Positions 27,670 to 36,982 of a stretch of 64,000 nucleotides of DNA are shown piece by piece; positions within the stretch are counted from its first letter, which is position 1, and each line of letters starts with the position of its first letter. The notes beneath the pieces were generated by a model. It saw nothing but the letters and a program-made list of their open reading frames with translations. It was not told the DNA's origin and made no database searches. The position numbers were made by a program, and so were the translations under genes. The stretch is from Bacillus sp. FJAT-28004. Its GTDB lineage: Bacteria; Bacillota; Bacilli; Paenibacillales; Paenibacillaceae. The stretch covers positions 615,905-679,904 of the forward strand of contig NZ_LGHP01000001.1 in assembly GCF_001280845.1 (NCBI RefSeq), read 5' to 3'.

Positions 27670-28644
27670 ATGAGGTCTACAATTATTATTCCAAATTATA
27701 ACGGGTTAGAGTATTTGGCTAATTGTTTAAGTGCTTTATCTAAAGAAGTAGATGTTAGTCTGGATGAAGTAATTATTGTGGATAATTCTTCTACTGATAA
27801 CAGTGTTCGATTTATTGAGTCAACTTACCCATTCATCAAACTAATTGTATTAGATAAAAATTATGGTTTTTCAAGTGCAGTAAATGAAGGAATTCGTGCT
27901 GCGAATAGTGATTACATAATTTTGTTAAATAACGATACAGAAGTATGTGACGGTTGGTTAAATAGTTTGATAGATTCTATTGAAAACAATCCTGGTGTTT
28001 TTTCAGTGAGTAGTAAAATGATTCAATGCAATAATAAACAGTTTATAGATGATGCTGGTGACGGACTTACACTAATTGGTTGGGCATATAAAAGAGGTGA
28101 TGGTAAACCGGTCAGTCAGTTTACTAAGCAAGAACAAGTTTTTAGTGCTTGTGCTGGTGCAGCTATTTATCGAAAAAGCATGTTAGATCAAATAGGTTAC
28201 TTTGACGAAACATTCTTTGCATATTTAGAAGATGTAGACATTGGATATAGAGCTAAAATTTACGGGTTTGTAAATCTATTTTGTCCTGAAGCAAAGGTAT
28301 ACCATATAGGAAGTGCAACGAGTGGTGGAGGAGAAAAAGGTATTAATTCGTTTAAAGTAAGATTAAGCGCTAGAAATAACATTTATTTGTTTTATAAGAA
28401 TATGCCATATATTCAGCTCATACTTAATTTCCCTTTTTTATTAATAGGAATTATTTGGAAAAATGTATCATATCATCGACGCGGTTATGGGAAAGATTTT
28501 TATGAAGGTACAATTGAAGGAATTAAAAATTGCAAGAAAATTCAGAGAGTGAATCATAGACTAATATACCTTGAAAACTACTTTAGGATTCAGATTGACC
28601 TTATTAATGACACGTTTAAATATTTTATCGGGAGGTTTATATGA
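27670..28644 (+). CDS. GT2 family glycosyltransferase
   Basis: A 324-residue inverting GT-A glycosyltransferase. STIIIPNYNG opens the fold, IVDNSSTDNS and LLNNDTEV form the nucleotide/metal site, and FFAYLEDVDIGYRAKIYG is the acceptor-side ED motif typical of rhamnosyltransferase-like WcaA/WbbL relatives. The C-terminal 80 residues contain a hydrophobic stretch (IQLILNFPFLLIGIIW) likely to hold it to the membrane. The start is ATG 27670 behind AAGAGG; ATG 27637, which overlaps the upstream stop (ATGA), would add 11 residues and lacks a good site. Its stop overlaps rfbA (ATGA). Confidence 0.9.
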   Translation: MRSTIIIPNYNGLEYLANCLSALSKEVDVSLDEVIIVDNSSTDNSVRFIESTYPFIKLIVLDKNYGFSSAVNEGIRAANSDYIILLNNDTEVCDGWLNSLIDSIENNPGVFSVSSKMIQCNNKQFIDDAGDGLTLIGWAYKRGDGKPVSQFTKQEQVFSACAGAAIYRKSMLDQIGYFDETFFAYLEDVDIGYRAKIYGFVNLFCPEAKVYHIGSATSGGGEKGINSFKVRLSARNNIYLFYKNMPYIQLILNFPFLLIGIIWKNVSYHRRGYGKDFYEGTIEGIKNCKKIQRVNHRLIYLENYFRIQIDLINDTFKYFIGRFI

Positions 28645-29384
28645 AAGGTATAATTCTTGCAGGAGGAACAGGCTCACGTCTATTCCCACTTACAAAAGTA
28701 ACAAATAAACACTTACTTCCAGTAGGGAAGTACCCTATGATATTTCATTCTATTGCAAAGCTTAAAGAATCGGATATCATCGATATCCTCATTGTTACTG
28801 GTAAAGATCATATGGGAGATGTTGTGAATTTACTCGGTAGTGGCCATGAATTCGGTGTATCTTTTACATATAAAGTTCAGGACGAAGCAGGTGGAATCGC
28901 ACAGGCACTCGGATTGGCTGAAAATTTTGTGAATGGCGACCAAATGGTCGTTATTCTAGGTGATAACGTATTTGATGACAGTATTGCTCCATTCGTCAGC
29001 AACTTTAAAAAGCAAAATAAGGGAGCAAAAATTCTTATTCAAGAGGTTCACGATCCTCAGCGTTATGGTGTACCTGAATTGGATGGGGATAAGATCGTTT
29101 CTATTGAAGAGAAACCTAAACAACCAAAGAGCAGCTACGCAGTTACAGGTATATATATGTATGATAGTAATGTTTTTGAAATCGTTAAAACGCTTAAACC
29201 ATCAGGTCGCGGAGAGCTTGAAATTACGGATGTAAATAATGCATATATTGAAGCAGGCGAGCTTAGTTATGATATTCTCCACGGATGGTGGACGGATGCG
29301 GGTACTCATGCTTCGTTGACGAAAGCAAATGAGCTTGCGAAAGAACTTACGTTTGGCGAAGAATTCGGTAAACTAAAATTATAA
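28641..29384 (+). CDS. rfbA: glucose-1-phosphate thymidylyltransferase
   Basis: A 247-residue short-type RmlA/RfbA forming dTDP-glucose from glucose-1-phosphate and dTTP, the first step to dTDP-L-rhamnose. The signature LAGGTGSRLFPLTKVTNK carries the catalytic Gly-rich loop; LGDNVFDD holds the metal Asp, followed by IEEKP and VTGIYMYD. It overlaps the preceding GT gene by 4 bases, with GGGAGG in the latter's end. Base composition returns towards the chromosomal average within this gene. Confidence 0.95.
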   Translation: MKGIILAGGTGSRLFPLTKVTNKHLLPVGKYPMIFHSIAKLKESDIIDILIVTGKDHMGDVVNLLGSGHEFGVSFTYKVQDEAGGIAQALGLAENFVNGDQMVVILGDNVFDDSIAPFVSNFKKQNKGAKILIQEVHDPQRYGVPELDGDKIVSIEEKPKQPKSSYAVTGIYMYDSNVFEIVKTLKPSGRGELEITDVNNAYIEAGELSYDILHGWWTDAGTHASLTKANELAKELTFGEEFGKLKL

Positions 29385-29399
29385 AAAAATAGGTGACAT

Positions 29400-29957
29400 A
29401 TGAAAATAATAGATTCGAAGCTTCCAGGAGTTAAGTTGCTAGAACCTGCCGTATTTGGTGATCACCGTGGTTTCTTTATGGAAAGCTATAATGAAGAAGT
29501 AGCCCGTGCCAATGGAATTCCATACGCTTTTATTCAAGACAACCATTCCCTATCAGTAGAAGCCGGTGTACTTAGAGGCATGCACTATCAATTGTCTCCT
29601 AAAGCGCAAACAAAACTCGTTCGTGTTACTGCCGGGGCAATCTACGATGTTGTAATTGATATTCGTAGAGGCTCACCAACATTTGGACAATGGCAAGGTT
29701 TTATTCTGAGTGCAGCCAATAAACGTCAGTTGCTTGTTCCACAGGGCTTTGCACATGGATTTTGTACGCTCGTTCCAAATAGTGAGGTTCAGTATAAGGT
29801 TGATGCCCTATACTCCCCCGAACACGACCGCGGCATCGCCTGGAACGATCCGCTACTTGCAATCGACTGGCCGACATCGACACCGATTTTATCGGATAAG
29901 GATGGCAAGCATCCAGTGCTTGCTGATGCGGAAATCAACTTTGTATATGAAGGGTGA
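29400..29957 (+). CDS. rfbC: dTDP-4-dehydrorhamnose 3,5-epimerase
   Basis: A 185-residue cupin-fold RmlC. Hallmarks are GDHRGFFMESYNE, QDNHSLS, VLRGMHYQ (catalytic His), YDVVIDIRRGSPTFGQW and PQGFAHGFCTL. It converts dTDP-4-keto-6-deoxyglucose to the L-lyxo isomer. ATG 29400 follows TAGGTGA, 15 bases after rfbA, in one operon. Confidence 0.96.
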   Translation: MKIIDSKLPGVKLLEPAVFGDHRGFFMESYNEEVARANGIPYAFIQDNHSLSVEAGVLRGMHYQLSPKAQTKLVRVTAGAIYDVVIDIRRGSPTFGQWQGFILSAANKRQLLVPQGFAHGFCTLVPNSEVQYKVDALYSPEHDRGIAWNDPLLAIDWPTSTPILSDKDGKHPVLADAEINFVYEG

Positions 29958-29966
29958 GTTAGATTC

Positions 29967-30989
29967 GTGAAATTACTAGTTACCGGCGGTGCCGGCTTTA
30001 TTGGCAGCAACTTTGTATTATATATGATTAAGAACTATCCAAATTACGAAATCATTAATGTTGATGCGCTCACCTACGCGGGCAATCTCGAAAACCTGCG
30101 CTCGATTGAGCAGCATTCTAAACATACCTTCGTGAAAGCAGATATTGCGCAACGAAGTGAATTAGAGCCATTGTTCCAACAAGGCGTGGATGCTGTCATT
30201 AACTTTGCAGCAGAATCACATGTGGATCGCAGTATTTTGCATCCGGAGATTTTCGTACAAACGAACATTCTTGGTACTCAGACGCTGCTAGATCTCACAA
30301 AGCAATATAACGTAACTAAATTTGTACAAGTTTCTACGGATGAAGTGTACGGTACGCTGGGCGAGACTGGTCTTTTCACTGAAGATACACCGATTGCGCC
30401 AAATAGTCCTTATTCTGCAAGCAAAGCTGGAGCGGATCTGCTCGTTAGGGCTTATCACGAAACGTTCGGATTAAACGTCAATATAACACGCTGCTCCAAT
30501 AACTATGGTCCATATCAGTTCCCTGAGAAACTAATTCCATTGATGATCCAGAACGCGCTTCAAGATAAGCCGCTCCCAGTATACGGCGACGGACTTAATG
30601 TGCGCGATTGGCTGTATGTAGAGGATCACTGCAGCGCCATTGATCTGGTTTTGCATAAAGGCGTTAATGGTGAAGTTTACAATGTAGGTGGACGCAACGA
30701 GCGAAACAATCTGCAGGTTGTTCGTACCATTCTTGAAGAACTCGGCAAGCCGGAGACGCTTATCACTTATGTGAAGGATCGTCTTGGTCATGACCGCAGA
30801 TATGCGATTGATGCAGACAAGATCCGTAATGAATTAGGCTGGCAGCCGAAGTTCAACTATGAGGATGGAATCAAGGAAACGATTCGTTGGTATCTAAGCA
30901 ATACGGAGTGGATGGAGCAGGTTGCATCAGGCTCGTATCAACAGTACTACGACACCCAGTACAAGGATCGCCTGGAGGCGAAAGAATAA
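29967..30989 (+). CDS. rfbB: dTDP-glucose 4,6-dehydratase
   Basis: A 340-residue extended SDR enzyme. The NAD site is VTGGAGFIGSNFV; TDEVYG and SPYSASKAGADLL carry the active-site residues (Thr, Asp/Glu, Tyr-x3-Lys). It removes water from dTDP-glucose in the second step of rhamnose synthesis. The start is GTG 29967 (AGGGTGAG upstream), 9 bases after rfbC. Confidence 0.96.
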   Translation: MKLLVTGGAGFIGSNFVLYMIKNYPNYEIINVDALTYAGNLENLRSIEQHSKHTFVKADIAQRSELEPLFQQGVDAVINFAAESHVDRSILHPEIFVQTNILGTQTLLDLTKQYNVTKFVQVSTDEVYGTLGETGLFTEDTPIAPNSPYSASKAGADLLVRAYHETFGLNVNITRCSNNYGPYQFPEKLIPLMIQNALQDKPLPVYGDGLNVRDWLYVEDHCSAIDLVLHKGVNGEVYNVGGRNERNNLQVVRTILEELGKPETLITYVKDRLGHDRRYAIDADKIRNELGWQPKFNYEDGIKETIRWYLSNTEWMEQVASGSYQQYYDTQYKDRLEAKE

Positions 30990-30990
30990 T

Positions 30991-31839
30991 ATGTCTAAAT
31001 TAAAAATCGTTATTACTGGAGCGAATGGGCAGCTCGGTCGAGAATTAACGCAGTGGACGACGGATACCGCAGAAATCATCGGATTAAGTCGTAGTGAGCT
31101 TGATATTACGAGTCTCCCTGCATGCCGAAATTTATTTTCGATTCATCGCCCTGATGTTGTCATACACTGCGCTGCCTATACAGCAGTAGATAAAGCCGAG
31201 TCCGAGCCGGACGAGGCTTTTCGTGTGAATGCAGCTGCAACACGCAATGTAGCGGTAGCTGCTCGTGAGATCGGTGCAAAGCTTTGTTATATAAGCACCG
31301 ATTATGTTTTTGATGGAAGCAGCAATGTCCCTTACAATGAGTACGATCGGATCAATCCTCAAACGGTGTATGGAAAGTCGAAATATGCAGGTGAACAAGC
31401 AGTTCAGACTCTTCATGATCGCTTCTACATCGTTCGGACATCATGGGTATACGGGAAATACGGCAACAATTTTGTGAAAACGATGCTGAAAATGGCAGGA
31501 GAACGCGATAAGCTCAAAGTAGTTGCAGATCAAATCGGATCGCCAACTTACACCTATGATCTTGCAGCTTTTTTGCTAGAGCTTGTTCAAACTGATTATT
31601 TTGGTATTTACCATGCATCAAATAGCGGAGTTTGCTCTTGGTTTGAATTTGCTAATGCTATTTTTGACGACAGCGGCACCGCTATTTTAGTAGAGCCTTG
31701 CACGACTGCTGACTTCCCAAGACCAGCGCCGAGACCTGCATATTCGGTTATGGATCATACTGCTATTCGCAGTAACGGACTTAACATGCTTCGTCCGTGG
31801 AGAGAAGCACTTAACCACTATCTCAAAGACAGTGAGTGA
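30991..31839 (+). CDS. rfbD: dTDP-4-dehydrorhamnose reductase
   Basis: A 282-residue RmlD. It has ITGANGQLGREL (NADPH loop), CAAYTAVDKAE, STDYVFDG and YGKSKYAGEQ (catalytic Tyr/Lys), then RTSWVYG. It makes dTDP-L-rhamnose. ATG 30991 follows GGAGGCGAAAG and lies one base after the rfbB stop; an in-frame ATG at 30922 would overlap rfbB by 68 bases and is rejected. The gene order A-C-B-D equals that in known S-layer glycan clusters. Confidence 0.96.
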   Translation: MSKLKIVITGANGQLGRELTQWTTDTAEIIGLSRSELDITSLPACRNLFSIHRPDVVIHCAAYTAVDKAESEPDEAFRVNAAATRNVAVAAREIGAKLCYISTDYVFDGSSNVPYNEYDRINPQTVYGKSKYAGEQAVQTLHDRFYIVRTSWVYGKYGNNFVKTMLKMAGERDKLKVVADQIGSPTYTYDLAAFLLELVQTDYFGIYHASNSGVCSWFEFANAIFDDSGTAILVEPCTTADFPRPAPRPAYSVMDHTAIRSNGLNMLRPWREALNHYLKDSE

Positions 31840-31847
31840 TAAATGTA

Positions 31848-32792
31848 ATGCCAACAGTTAGCGTTTGTATCGTGACCTATAATAGTGCGAAAGACATCCA
31901 GACCTGTTTGCAAGCGGTTCAGAAGCAAAGCATCCCTGTAGAGCGCATTGTCGTCATCGATAATGCCTCAACCGATGGAACGGCTGAACAAGTGAAGCCT
32001 TTTGCAGAGCAGGTTCATTTCATAGCGAACGAAGTGAACAATGGGTTTGCCGGCGGCCAAAATCAAGCTATTCGTGAAACAAGCTCGGATTATGTTCTTG
32101 TTCTGAATCCGGATGTGACGTTGGACCCGAATTATTTAAAAGAAATTATTGGTTTTATGGAACAAAAGCCGACGGTTGGAAGTGCAACCGGACGGCTTGT
32201 TTTTGCGTCTAATAAAGAAGTCATGGATAGTGCTGGGATAGGAATGAAACGCACTCGAAATGCATATGATCTTGCCGCAGGAGATCAGGCAGTTGACTGG
32301 AATACAACACAAGCTGTATTTGGTGTATCTGGTGCGGCAGCGGTATATCGAACGGCTATGATTCGTGATATCGAGTTTGACGGTGAGTTTTTTGATGAGC
32401 ATTTTTTTGCATATAAGGAAGACGTAGATGTGGCATGGCGAGCGAAGAAGCTAGGTTGGACCTCTTATTACATACCTGCTGCGAATGCGCTTCATCATAG
32501 AGGGTGGAAAAAGGGAAGTAGAAGCAATGTTCCGCTTTTTGTACGTCAGCATTCCTATCAAAACCGTTTTTTCACCCTAATAAAAAACGAACCTATTGGT
32601 TGGCACTCCCTATTGATTGGGCCGTTGATACTCGCAACAGAAACCGTGAAGCTTGGTTATATTATTTTGCGGGAGCCTGGATTGTTACGATGTTGGTCTA
32701 CTATTGTAAAGTTGCTTCCAAGTATGCTCGAGAAACGCAAATGGATTCAAAATAAGGTTAAACAAAAACAACGGATTAATCCCATCAAATAA
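31848..32792 (+). CDS. GT2 family glycosyltransferase (rhamnosyltransferase-like)
   Basis: A 314-residue GT-A enzyme. VSVCIVTYNSAKD, VIDNASTDGT, NNGFAGGQNQAI and VLNPDVTLDPNYL are the nucleotide-sugar site; VFGVSGAAAVYR and FFAYKEDVDVAWRAKKLGW the acceptor region; C-terminal hydrophobic stretch near WHSLLIGPLILATETV. The strong NxGFAGGxNxAI pattern is shared with rhamnosyltransferases of the WbbL/RfbN kind. ATG 31848 is chosen (AGTGAGTGA upstream); GTG 31836, overlapping the rfbD stop, is an alternative. Coupling to rfbD fits use of dTDP-rhamnose. Confidence 0.9.
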   Translation: MPTVSVCIVTYNSAKDIQTCLQAVQKQSIPVERIVVIDNASTDGTAEQVKPFAEQVHFIANEVNNGFAGGQNQAIRETSSDYVLVLNPDVTLDPNYLKEIIGFMEQKPTVGSATGRLVFASNKEVMDSAGIGMKRTRNAYDLAAGDQAVDWNTTQAVFGVSGAAAVYRTAMIRDIEFDGEFFDEHFFAYKEDVDVAWRAKKLGWTSYYIPAANALHHRGWKKGSRSNVPLFVRQHSYQNRFFTLIKNEPIGWHSLLIGPLILATETVKLGYIILREPGLLRCWSTIVKLLPSMLEKRKWIQNKVKQKQRINPIK

Positions 32793-32889
32793 TTATTTTG
32801 GATGACAAATACAGGGTTCTCCTTGCATCCTATTTTTGGTACAATGCAGATAGAGTCGAATTTTAAGAGAATGCGGGTGAACACGGCGA

Positions 32890-34296
32890 ATGCTAAGGCA
32901 AAACCAACGGTTTTTGACGCAATTATATATGTTGGCGGATTTATCCTGCACATTGGTCGTTTTTATGGCCGCTTATTGGCTTAAATTTTATAGCGGCTTG
33001 CTGCCAAGCTATAACTCCGTATCGTTCTCAACCTATTTATTATGGGGAACGATTTATTCATTTTCAGCAGTGCTAATAGGCTTTTACTTTCAGTTTTATT
33101 CGCCAAAACGACGTAAAAATTATTCCTACGAAGTGCTGCGTATTTTACAGATTCAAACGATCAGCTTTCTTGGATTGCTCAGCTTGTTCTTCTTCACGCG
33201 TGAAGTACATATATCTCGAGAATTTCTAGCGATTTTCTTTTTCATGAATTTTATTGCCATTGCGTCTTACCGATATTGGGTGAAATCGATCCTCGCTTCT
33301 TTCCGGCGCAAAGGCTTTAATAAACGTTTTGTACTTATCGTTGGTGCGGGCTCAGTGGGACGCAGTTTTTATTCGAACCTACAGCAGCATCCGGATCTTG
33401 GTTATGAGGTTGTCGGTTTTCTGGATGATTATCAAGAGGAGCATGCACTTGAGCATCAATATATGAAGCCGATTATCGGCAGGCTTGACGCTTTAAAGCA
33501 GAAGCTGGATAAGATGCCTATTGATGAAGTAATCATTGCTCTGCCTCTCGAAGCTCATGCAAAGTATGCGGAAATTATTGAAATTTGTGAGCGGACTGGC
33601 GTTAAGACGCTGATCATCCCTGATTTCTTTGATCTGCTGCCGGCGCGGCCATTTTTTGATAATTTTGCCGGCATCCCGCTTATTAATGTAAGAGATATTC
33701 CGCTCGATGAGCTAAGCAATCGTATATTGAAACGTTGGTTCGATATCGCTTTTTCATTAGTTGCGATTCTTATAACTTCACCCATTATGCTGTTTACCAT
33801 TATAGGACTTAAGCTGACCTCGCCTGGTCCAGTATTGTTCAAGCAGGAACGAATGGGGCTCGATCGCAAAACCTTCCATATGTTTAAGTTCCGATCTATG
33901 CATGTATCGACGGATACCGTATCCAACACGCAGTGGACAGTGGAGAACGATCCGCGCCGCACCAAATTTGGTAGCTTCCTGCGTCGCACGAGTCTGGATG
34001 AGCTGCCGCAGTTTTTTAATGTACTGCTTGGTCATATGAGCGTTGTTGGACCAAGACCGGAACGGCCATATTTTGTTAATCAGTTCAAAGAAGAAATTCC
34101 TAAATATATGGTTAAGCATCAGATTAGACCTGGGATAACAGGCTGGGCACAAACCAATGGCTTAAGAGGCGATACTTCCATACAAGACCGCATTATGTTT
34201 GATATTTTTTATATTGAAAATTGGACTTTTTTCTTTGATCTTAAAATTATTTTTAAAACGGTACTGAAGGGCTTGATTAACAAAAATGCTTACTAA
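32890..34296 (+). CDS. undecaprenyl-phosphate sugar-1-phosphate transferase (WcaJ/WsaP-type)
   Basis: A 468-residue polyprenyl glycosylphosphotransferase. There are four N-terminal membrane segments, a Rossmann-like CoA_binding_3 domain (VLIVGAGSVGRSFY), then a fifth membrane segment (FDIAFSLVAILITSPIMLF). The catalytic PglC-like domain has SPGPVLFKQERMGLD, FHMFKFRSM, RRTSLDELPQFFNVL and SVVGPRPERP. It transfers hexose-1-phosphate (glucose or galactose) from a UDP-sugar to undecaprenyl phosphate, the first step of chain assembly. ATG 32890 with GGGTGA upstream. A 97-base gap after the GT gene may hold a promoter, but none was convincing. Confidence 0.93.
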   Translation: MLRQNQRFLTQLYMLADLSCTLVVFMAAYWLKFYSGLLPSYNSVSFSTYLLWGTIYSFSAVLIGFYFQFYSPKRRKNYSYEVLRILQIQTISFLGLLSLFFFTREVHISREFLAIFFFMNFIAIASYRYWVKSILASFRRKGFNKRFVLIVGAGSVGRSFYSNLQQHPDLGYEVVGFLDDYQEEHALEHQYMKPIIGRLDALKQKLDKMPIDEVIIALPLEAHAKYAEIIEICERTGVKTLIIPDFFDLLPARPFFDNFAGIPLINVRDIPLDELSNRILKRWFDIAFSLVAILITSPIMLFTIIGLKLTSPGPVLFKQERMGLDRKTFHMFKFRSMHVSTDTVSNTQWTVENDPRRTKFGSFLRRTSLDELPQFFNVLLGHMSVVGPRPERPYFVNQFKEEIPKYMVKHQIRPGITGWAQTNGLRGDTSIQDRIMFDIFYIENWTFFFDLKIIFKTVLKGLINKNAY

Positions 34297-35257
34297 CAGC
34301 GATTCAGCATACCGAGTATCGATTATTATTCCTACATTAAATGCAGGGCCAGAGCTGGAGGAGCTGTTAGAGCGATTGCAGCGGCAGTCTCTTCCTCCTT
34401 ATGAAATCATCATTATAGATTCCTGCTCAGACGATGGGACGCAGGAGCGGGCGCTCAAGGCTGGCGCACAAGTCATGAGTGTTGAACGCAGCGATTTCGA
34501 TCACGGCGGCACGCGTAACGTTGCAGCGATGCAAGCGCGAGGCGATATTTTACTATTTATGACGCAGGATGCTCTCCCTTATGACGATAGGCTAATTAAG
34601 GAACTCACACGCCCACTTCTCTCCGCAAATAATGTTGCATATGCTTATGCGAGGCAATTGCCTCGACCAGGAGCAAATGTACTGGAGCGTCTAGCAAGGC
34701 AGCATAACTATCCGGCCGAGTCGCAATTGAAAGCATATGAGGATATTGAGCAACTTGGTATAAAGACGTTTTTTTGCTCCAATGTATGCTCAGCTATTTG
34801 GCGTGAGACTTTTGAGTCGATGGGACGATTTCAGGAGCCTGTCATTTTTAATGAGGACTTGTTTATGGCTGCAAAATGCGTCTTAACGGGCAATAAGGTT
34901 GCCTACTGCGCAGAGGCTGTCGTGTTTCATTCACATGACTATTCGATTAGCCAGCAATTCAAGCGTTATTTTGATAATGGAATTTCTATGCGCTGCAATA
35001 CATGGATCACGCCTTATAGCGCGGTAGGCAAGGCAGGCTCAAAGCTCGTTAAACTGCAGCTGAATGAGCTCAATCGAACTCGCAAATGGCATCTGATTCC
35101 TAAGCTGATCGCTGAATCGGCAGCTAAGCTGATTGGCTATAAGTTAGGCATGAATTACCGCCTTCTGCCGCAGTTTATAACAAGAAGGCTTAGCATGCAT
35201 CGCCTTATCCTTACTCATATTGAAAACAATAATGCCGGCGTGACAACGAAGCAATAA
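34286..35257 (+). CDS. GT2 family glycosyltransferase (rhamnosyltransferase-like)
   Basis: A 323-residue GT-A enzyme. It has VSIIIPTLNAGPELEELL, IIDSCSDDGT, RSDFDHGGTRN (typical of RfbF/RgpB-like rhamnosyltransferases), FMTQDALPYD as the DxD-like site, and VIFNEDLFMAAKCV. The C-terminus is basic and partly amphipathic. The ATG overlaps the end of the initiating transferase gene by 11 bases; the ribosome site (GAAGGG) is 14 or more bases upstream. The last gene of the glycan operon, followed by a terminator. Confidence 0.9.
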   Translation: MLTNSDSAYRVSIIIPTLNAGPELEELLERLQRQSLPPYEIIIIDSCSDDGTQERALKAGAQVMSVERSDFDHGGTRNVAAMQARGDILLFMTQDALPYDDRLIKELTRPLLSANNVAYAYARQLPRPGANVLERLARQHNYPAESQLKAYEDIEQLGIKTFFCSNVCSAIWRETFESMGRFQEPVIFNEDLFMAAKCVLTGNKVAYCAEAVVFHSHDYSISQQFKRYFDNGISMRCNTWITPYSAVGKAGSKLVKLQLNELNRTRKWHLIPKLIAESAAKLIGYKLGMNYRLLPQFITRRLSMHRLILTHIENNNAGVTTKQ

Positions 35258-35292
35258 TCCACTCACTCCAATCATTACTCTAAACATCGCTT

Positions 35293-35330
35293 AAGCTCGT
35301 CCGATTATAAATAATCGGCGGGCTTTTTTT
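35293..35330 (+). terminator. terminator of the glycan operon
   Basis: AAGCTCGTCCGATT / AATCGGCGGGCTT (G-U and one mismatch tolerated) around ATAAAT, followed by T7. Confidence 0.88.
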
Positions 35331-35418
35331 CATTTTATAAGAATACGTTCCTAAGCATGCGTTCAAACTAGAGGGACTTGTCAGATTCCGCTGGGTAAGG
35401 AGAAAACGAGGTGTTATT

Positions 35419-36849
35419 TTGGCTATTGGGTTCATATGGCTGGCAGTATTATTATTCTTATATGTCTTACAATTAGCCGCCGTATTCGTGATGGAGCATC
35501 GTCGTCCGGCACAGTTAACAGCATGGCTTCTCATTGCTTTTTTGTTCCCGATTATAGGTTTTATTGCCTATGTCATGCTTGGCAAAGACTTTGTAAGACG
35601 CAGGCGTATGGAACGATTTAAGCAGGAGGCTATACGCTATGCGAACCAATTATCGAAGAAGGCTTTAGAGGCAGCAGACATGGGGAATGAGCAGATTGAG
35701 AGACATAAGAAACTTTTTGCAATGCTTACTGGCTTAGCTCCGTTTCCGATTACGTGTAATAATGAAGCATTAGTTCTGAATAACGGTCACGACACCTATG
35801 AAGCGATATTTAGTGAGCTGGAACAAGCGACCCATCATATACATATGGATTATTACACGATTCGTGATGATGAAATTGGCAGGCGTTTTTTGCAGGTGCT
35901 TACAAATAAAGCGAAGGATGGAGTACAGGTTCGAGTTGTTTATGATGGGATAGGCAGCTTGCATTTAAGTGAAGCATATATAAAAGAGCTTCACCTTGCA
36001 GGGGTTCGGACGAGCTGCTTCTTGCCGCCGCGAATCGCCTTCTTTGACAGAAAATTAAATTATCGCAATCATCGTAAAATCGTTGTTGTAGATGGGAAGG
36101 TTGGTTTTATCGGTGGTATCAATATCGGTGATGAATATTTAGGCAAGAATCCGAAGCTCGGTTTCTGGCGGGATACTCATTTGCGTTTGAAAGGCGACTC
36201 TGTTTATTACTTGCAGGAGTTGTTCATGAACGACTGGGCCTTCGCCGCTAAAGAAGAGCTGGATGGTAAAACGTATATGCCCCCGCATCATTGCCTAGGA
36301 AATGAACGAGTTCTAATGGTTTCAAGCATACCCGGACAACATGCTCATAAGATTGACGAGGTTATGTTTGCTGCGATAACAGCAGCGTCCAATAGGATTT
36401 ATATAACCACGCCTTATTTTATTCCTGATGCGAGTCTGCTAATGAGTCTCAGAACAGCGGCGCTCAGCGGAGTAGATGTGAGACTGATCATTCCCGGCAT
36501 TGCGGATTCCAAGCTCGTACTGCTAGCCACTTTATCCTATATGGAGGAGATGCTTGAAGCGGGAGTAAAGGTTTACCGTTATGAGAAGGGATTCATTCAC
36601 TCGAAGGTAATGATCGTAGATCAATTGCTGGCAACTGTTGGAACGGCGAATGTGGATATGCGCAGCTTGCTTAGTAATTTTGAGCTGAACGCAGTGCTTT
36701 TTGATGAAGGGACGATTAAAAGGCTGGAAACCGATTTTATGGAGGATTTGAAGCATAGCCGGGAATTGGATAAAAGGATTTTTATGAATCGTCCGTCTCG
36801 GCAAAAGGCAGCAGAAGCTTTAGTTCGCATGTTGTCGCCGCTGCTGTGA
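35419..36849 (+). CDS. cls: cardiolipin synthase
   Basis: A 476-residue phospholipase-D-family enzyme joining two phosphatidylglycerols to cardiolipin and glycerol at the membrane. Two N-terminal membrane segments (about 3-22 and 33-53, WLLIAFLFPIIGFIAYVML) precede two PLD domains, with HKD motifs HRKIVVVDGKVGFIGGINIGDEY-type (first half shown: HRKIVVVD) and HSKVMIVD. Length and topology match bacterial Cls. The start is TTG 35419 after GAGGTG. Confidence 0.95.
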   Translation: MAIGFIWLAVLLFLYVLQLAAVFVMEHRRPAQLTAWLLIAFLFPIIGFIAYVMLGKDFVRRRRMERFKQEAIRYANQLSKKALEAADMGNEQIERHKKLFAMLTGLAPFPITCNNEALVLNNGHDTYEAIFSELEQATHHIHMDYYTIRDDEIGRRFLQVLTNKAKDGVQVRVVYDGIGSLHLSEAYIKELHLAGVRTSCFLPPRIAFFDRKLNYRNHRKIVVVDGKVGFIGGINIGDEYLGKNPKLGFWRDTHLRLKGDSVYYLQELFMNDWAFAAKEELDGKTYMPPHHCLGNERVLMVSSIPGQHAHKIDEVMFAAITAASNRIYITTPYFIPDASLLMSLRTAALSGVDVRLIIPGIADSKLVLLATLSYMEEMLEAGVKVYRYEKGFIHSKVMIVDQLLATVGTANVDMRSLLSNFELNAVLFDEGTIKRLETDFMEDLKHSRELDKRIFMNRPSRQKAAEALVRMLSPLL

Positions 36850-36982
36850 GCGATGCATGCTTGGCTACGTTTTCGGGCATATTTTTCGAAGGTGGCTAAA
36901 ACATGATGTCATTACCGCCGCGAATGCGAACTCAGCAGTACAAGTTATAAGTATTCGCAAAAACAATTGGGAGGGTATTACT

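Noticed and set aside
30922-30990. Upstream start for rfbD inside rfbB
   Set aside because: Would overlap rfbB by 68 bases; ATG 30991 has GGAGG and matches the family N-terminus.
32793-32889. Promoter between the GT gene and the WcaJ-like gene (TACAAT at about 32840)
   Set aside because: No acceptable -35 box 16-18 bp upstream.
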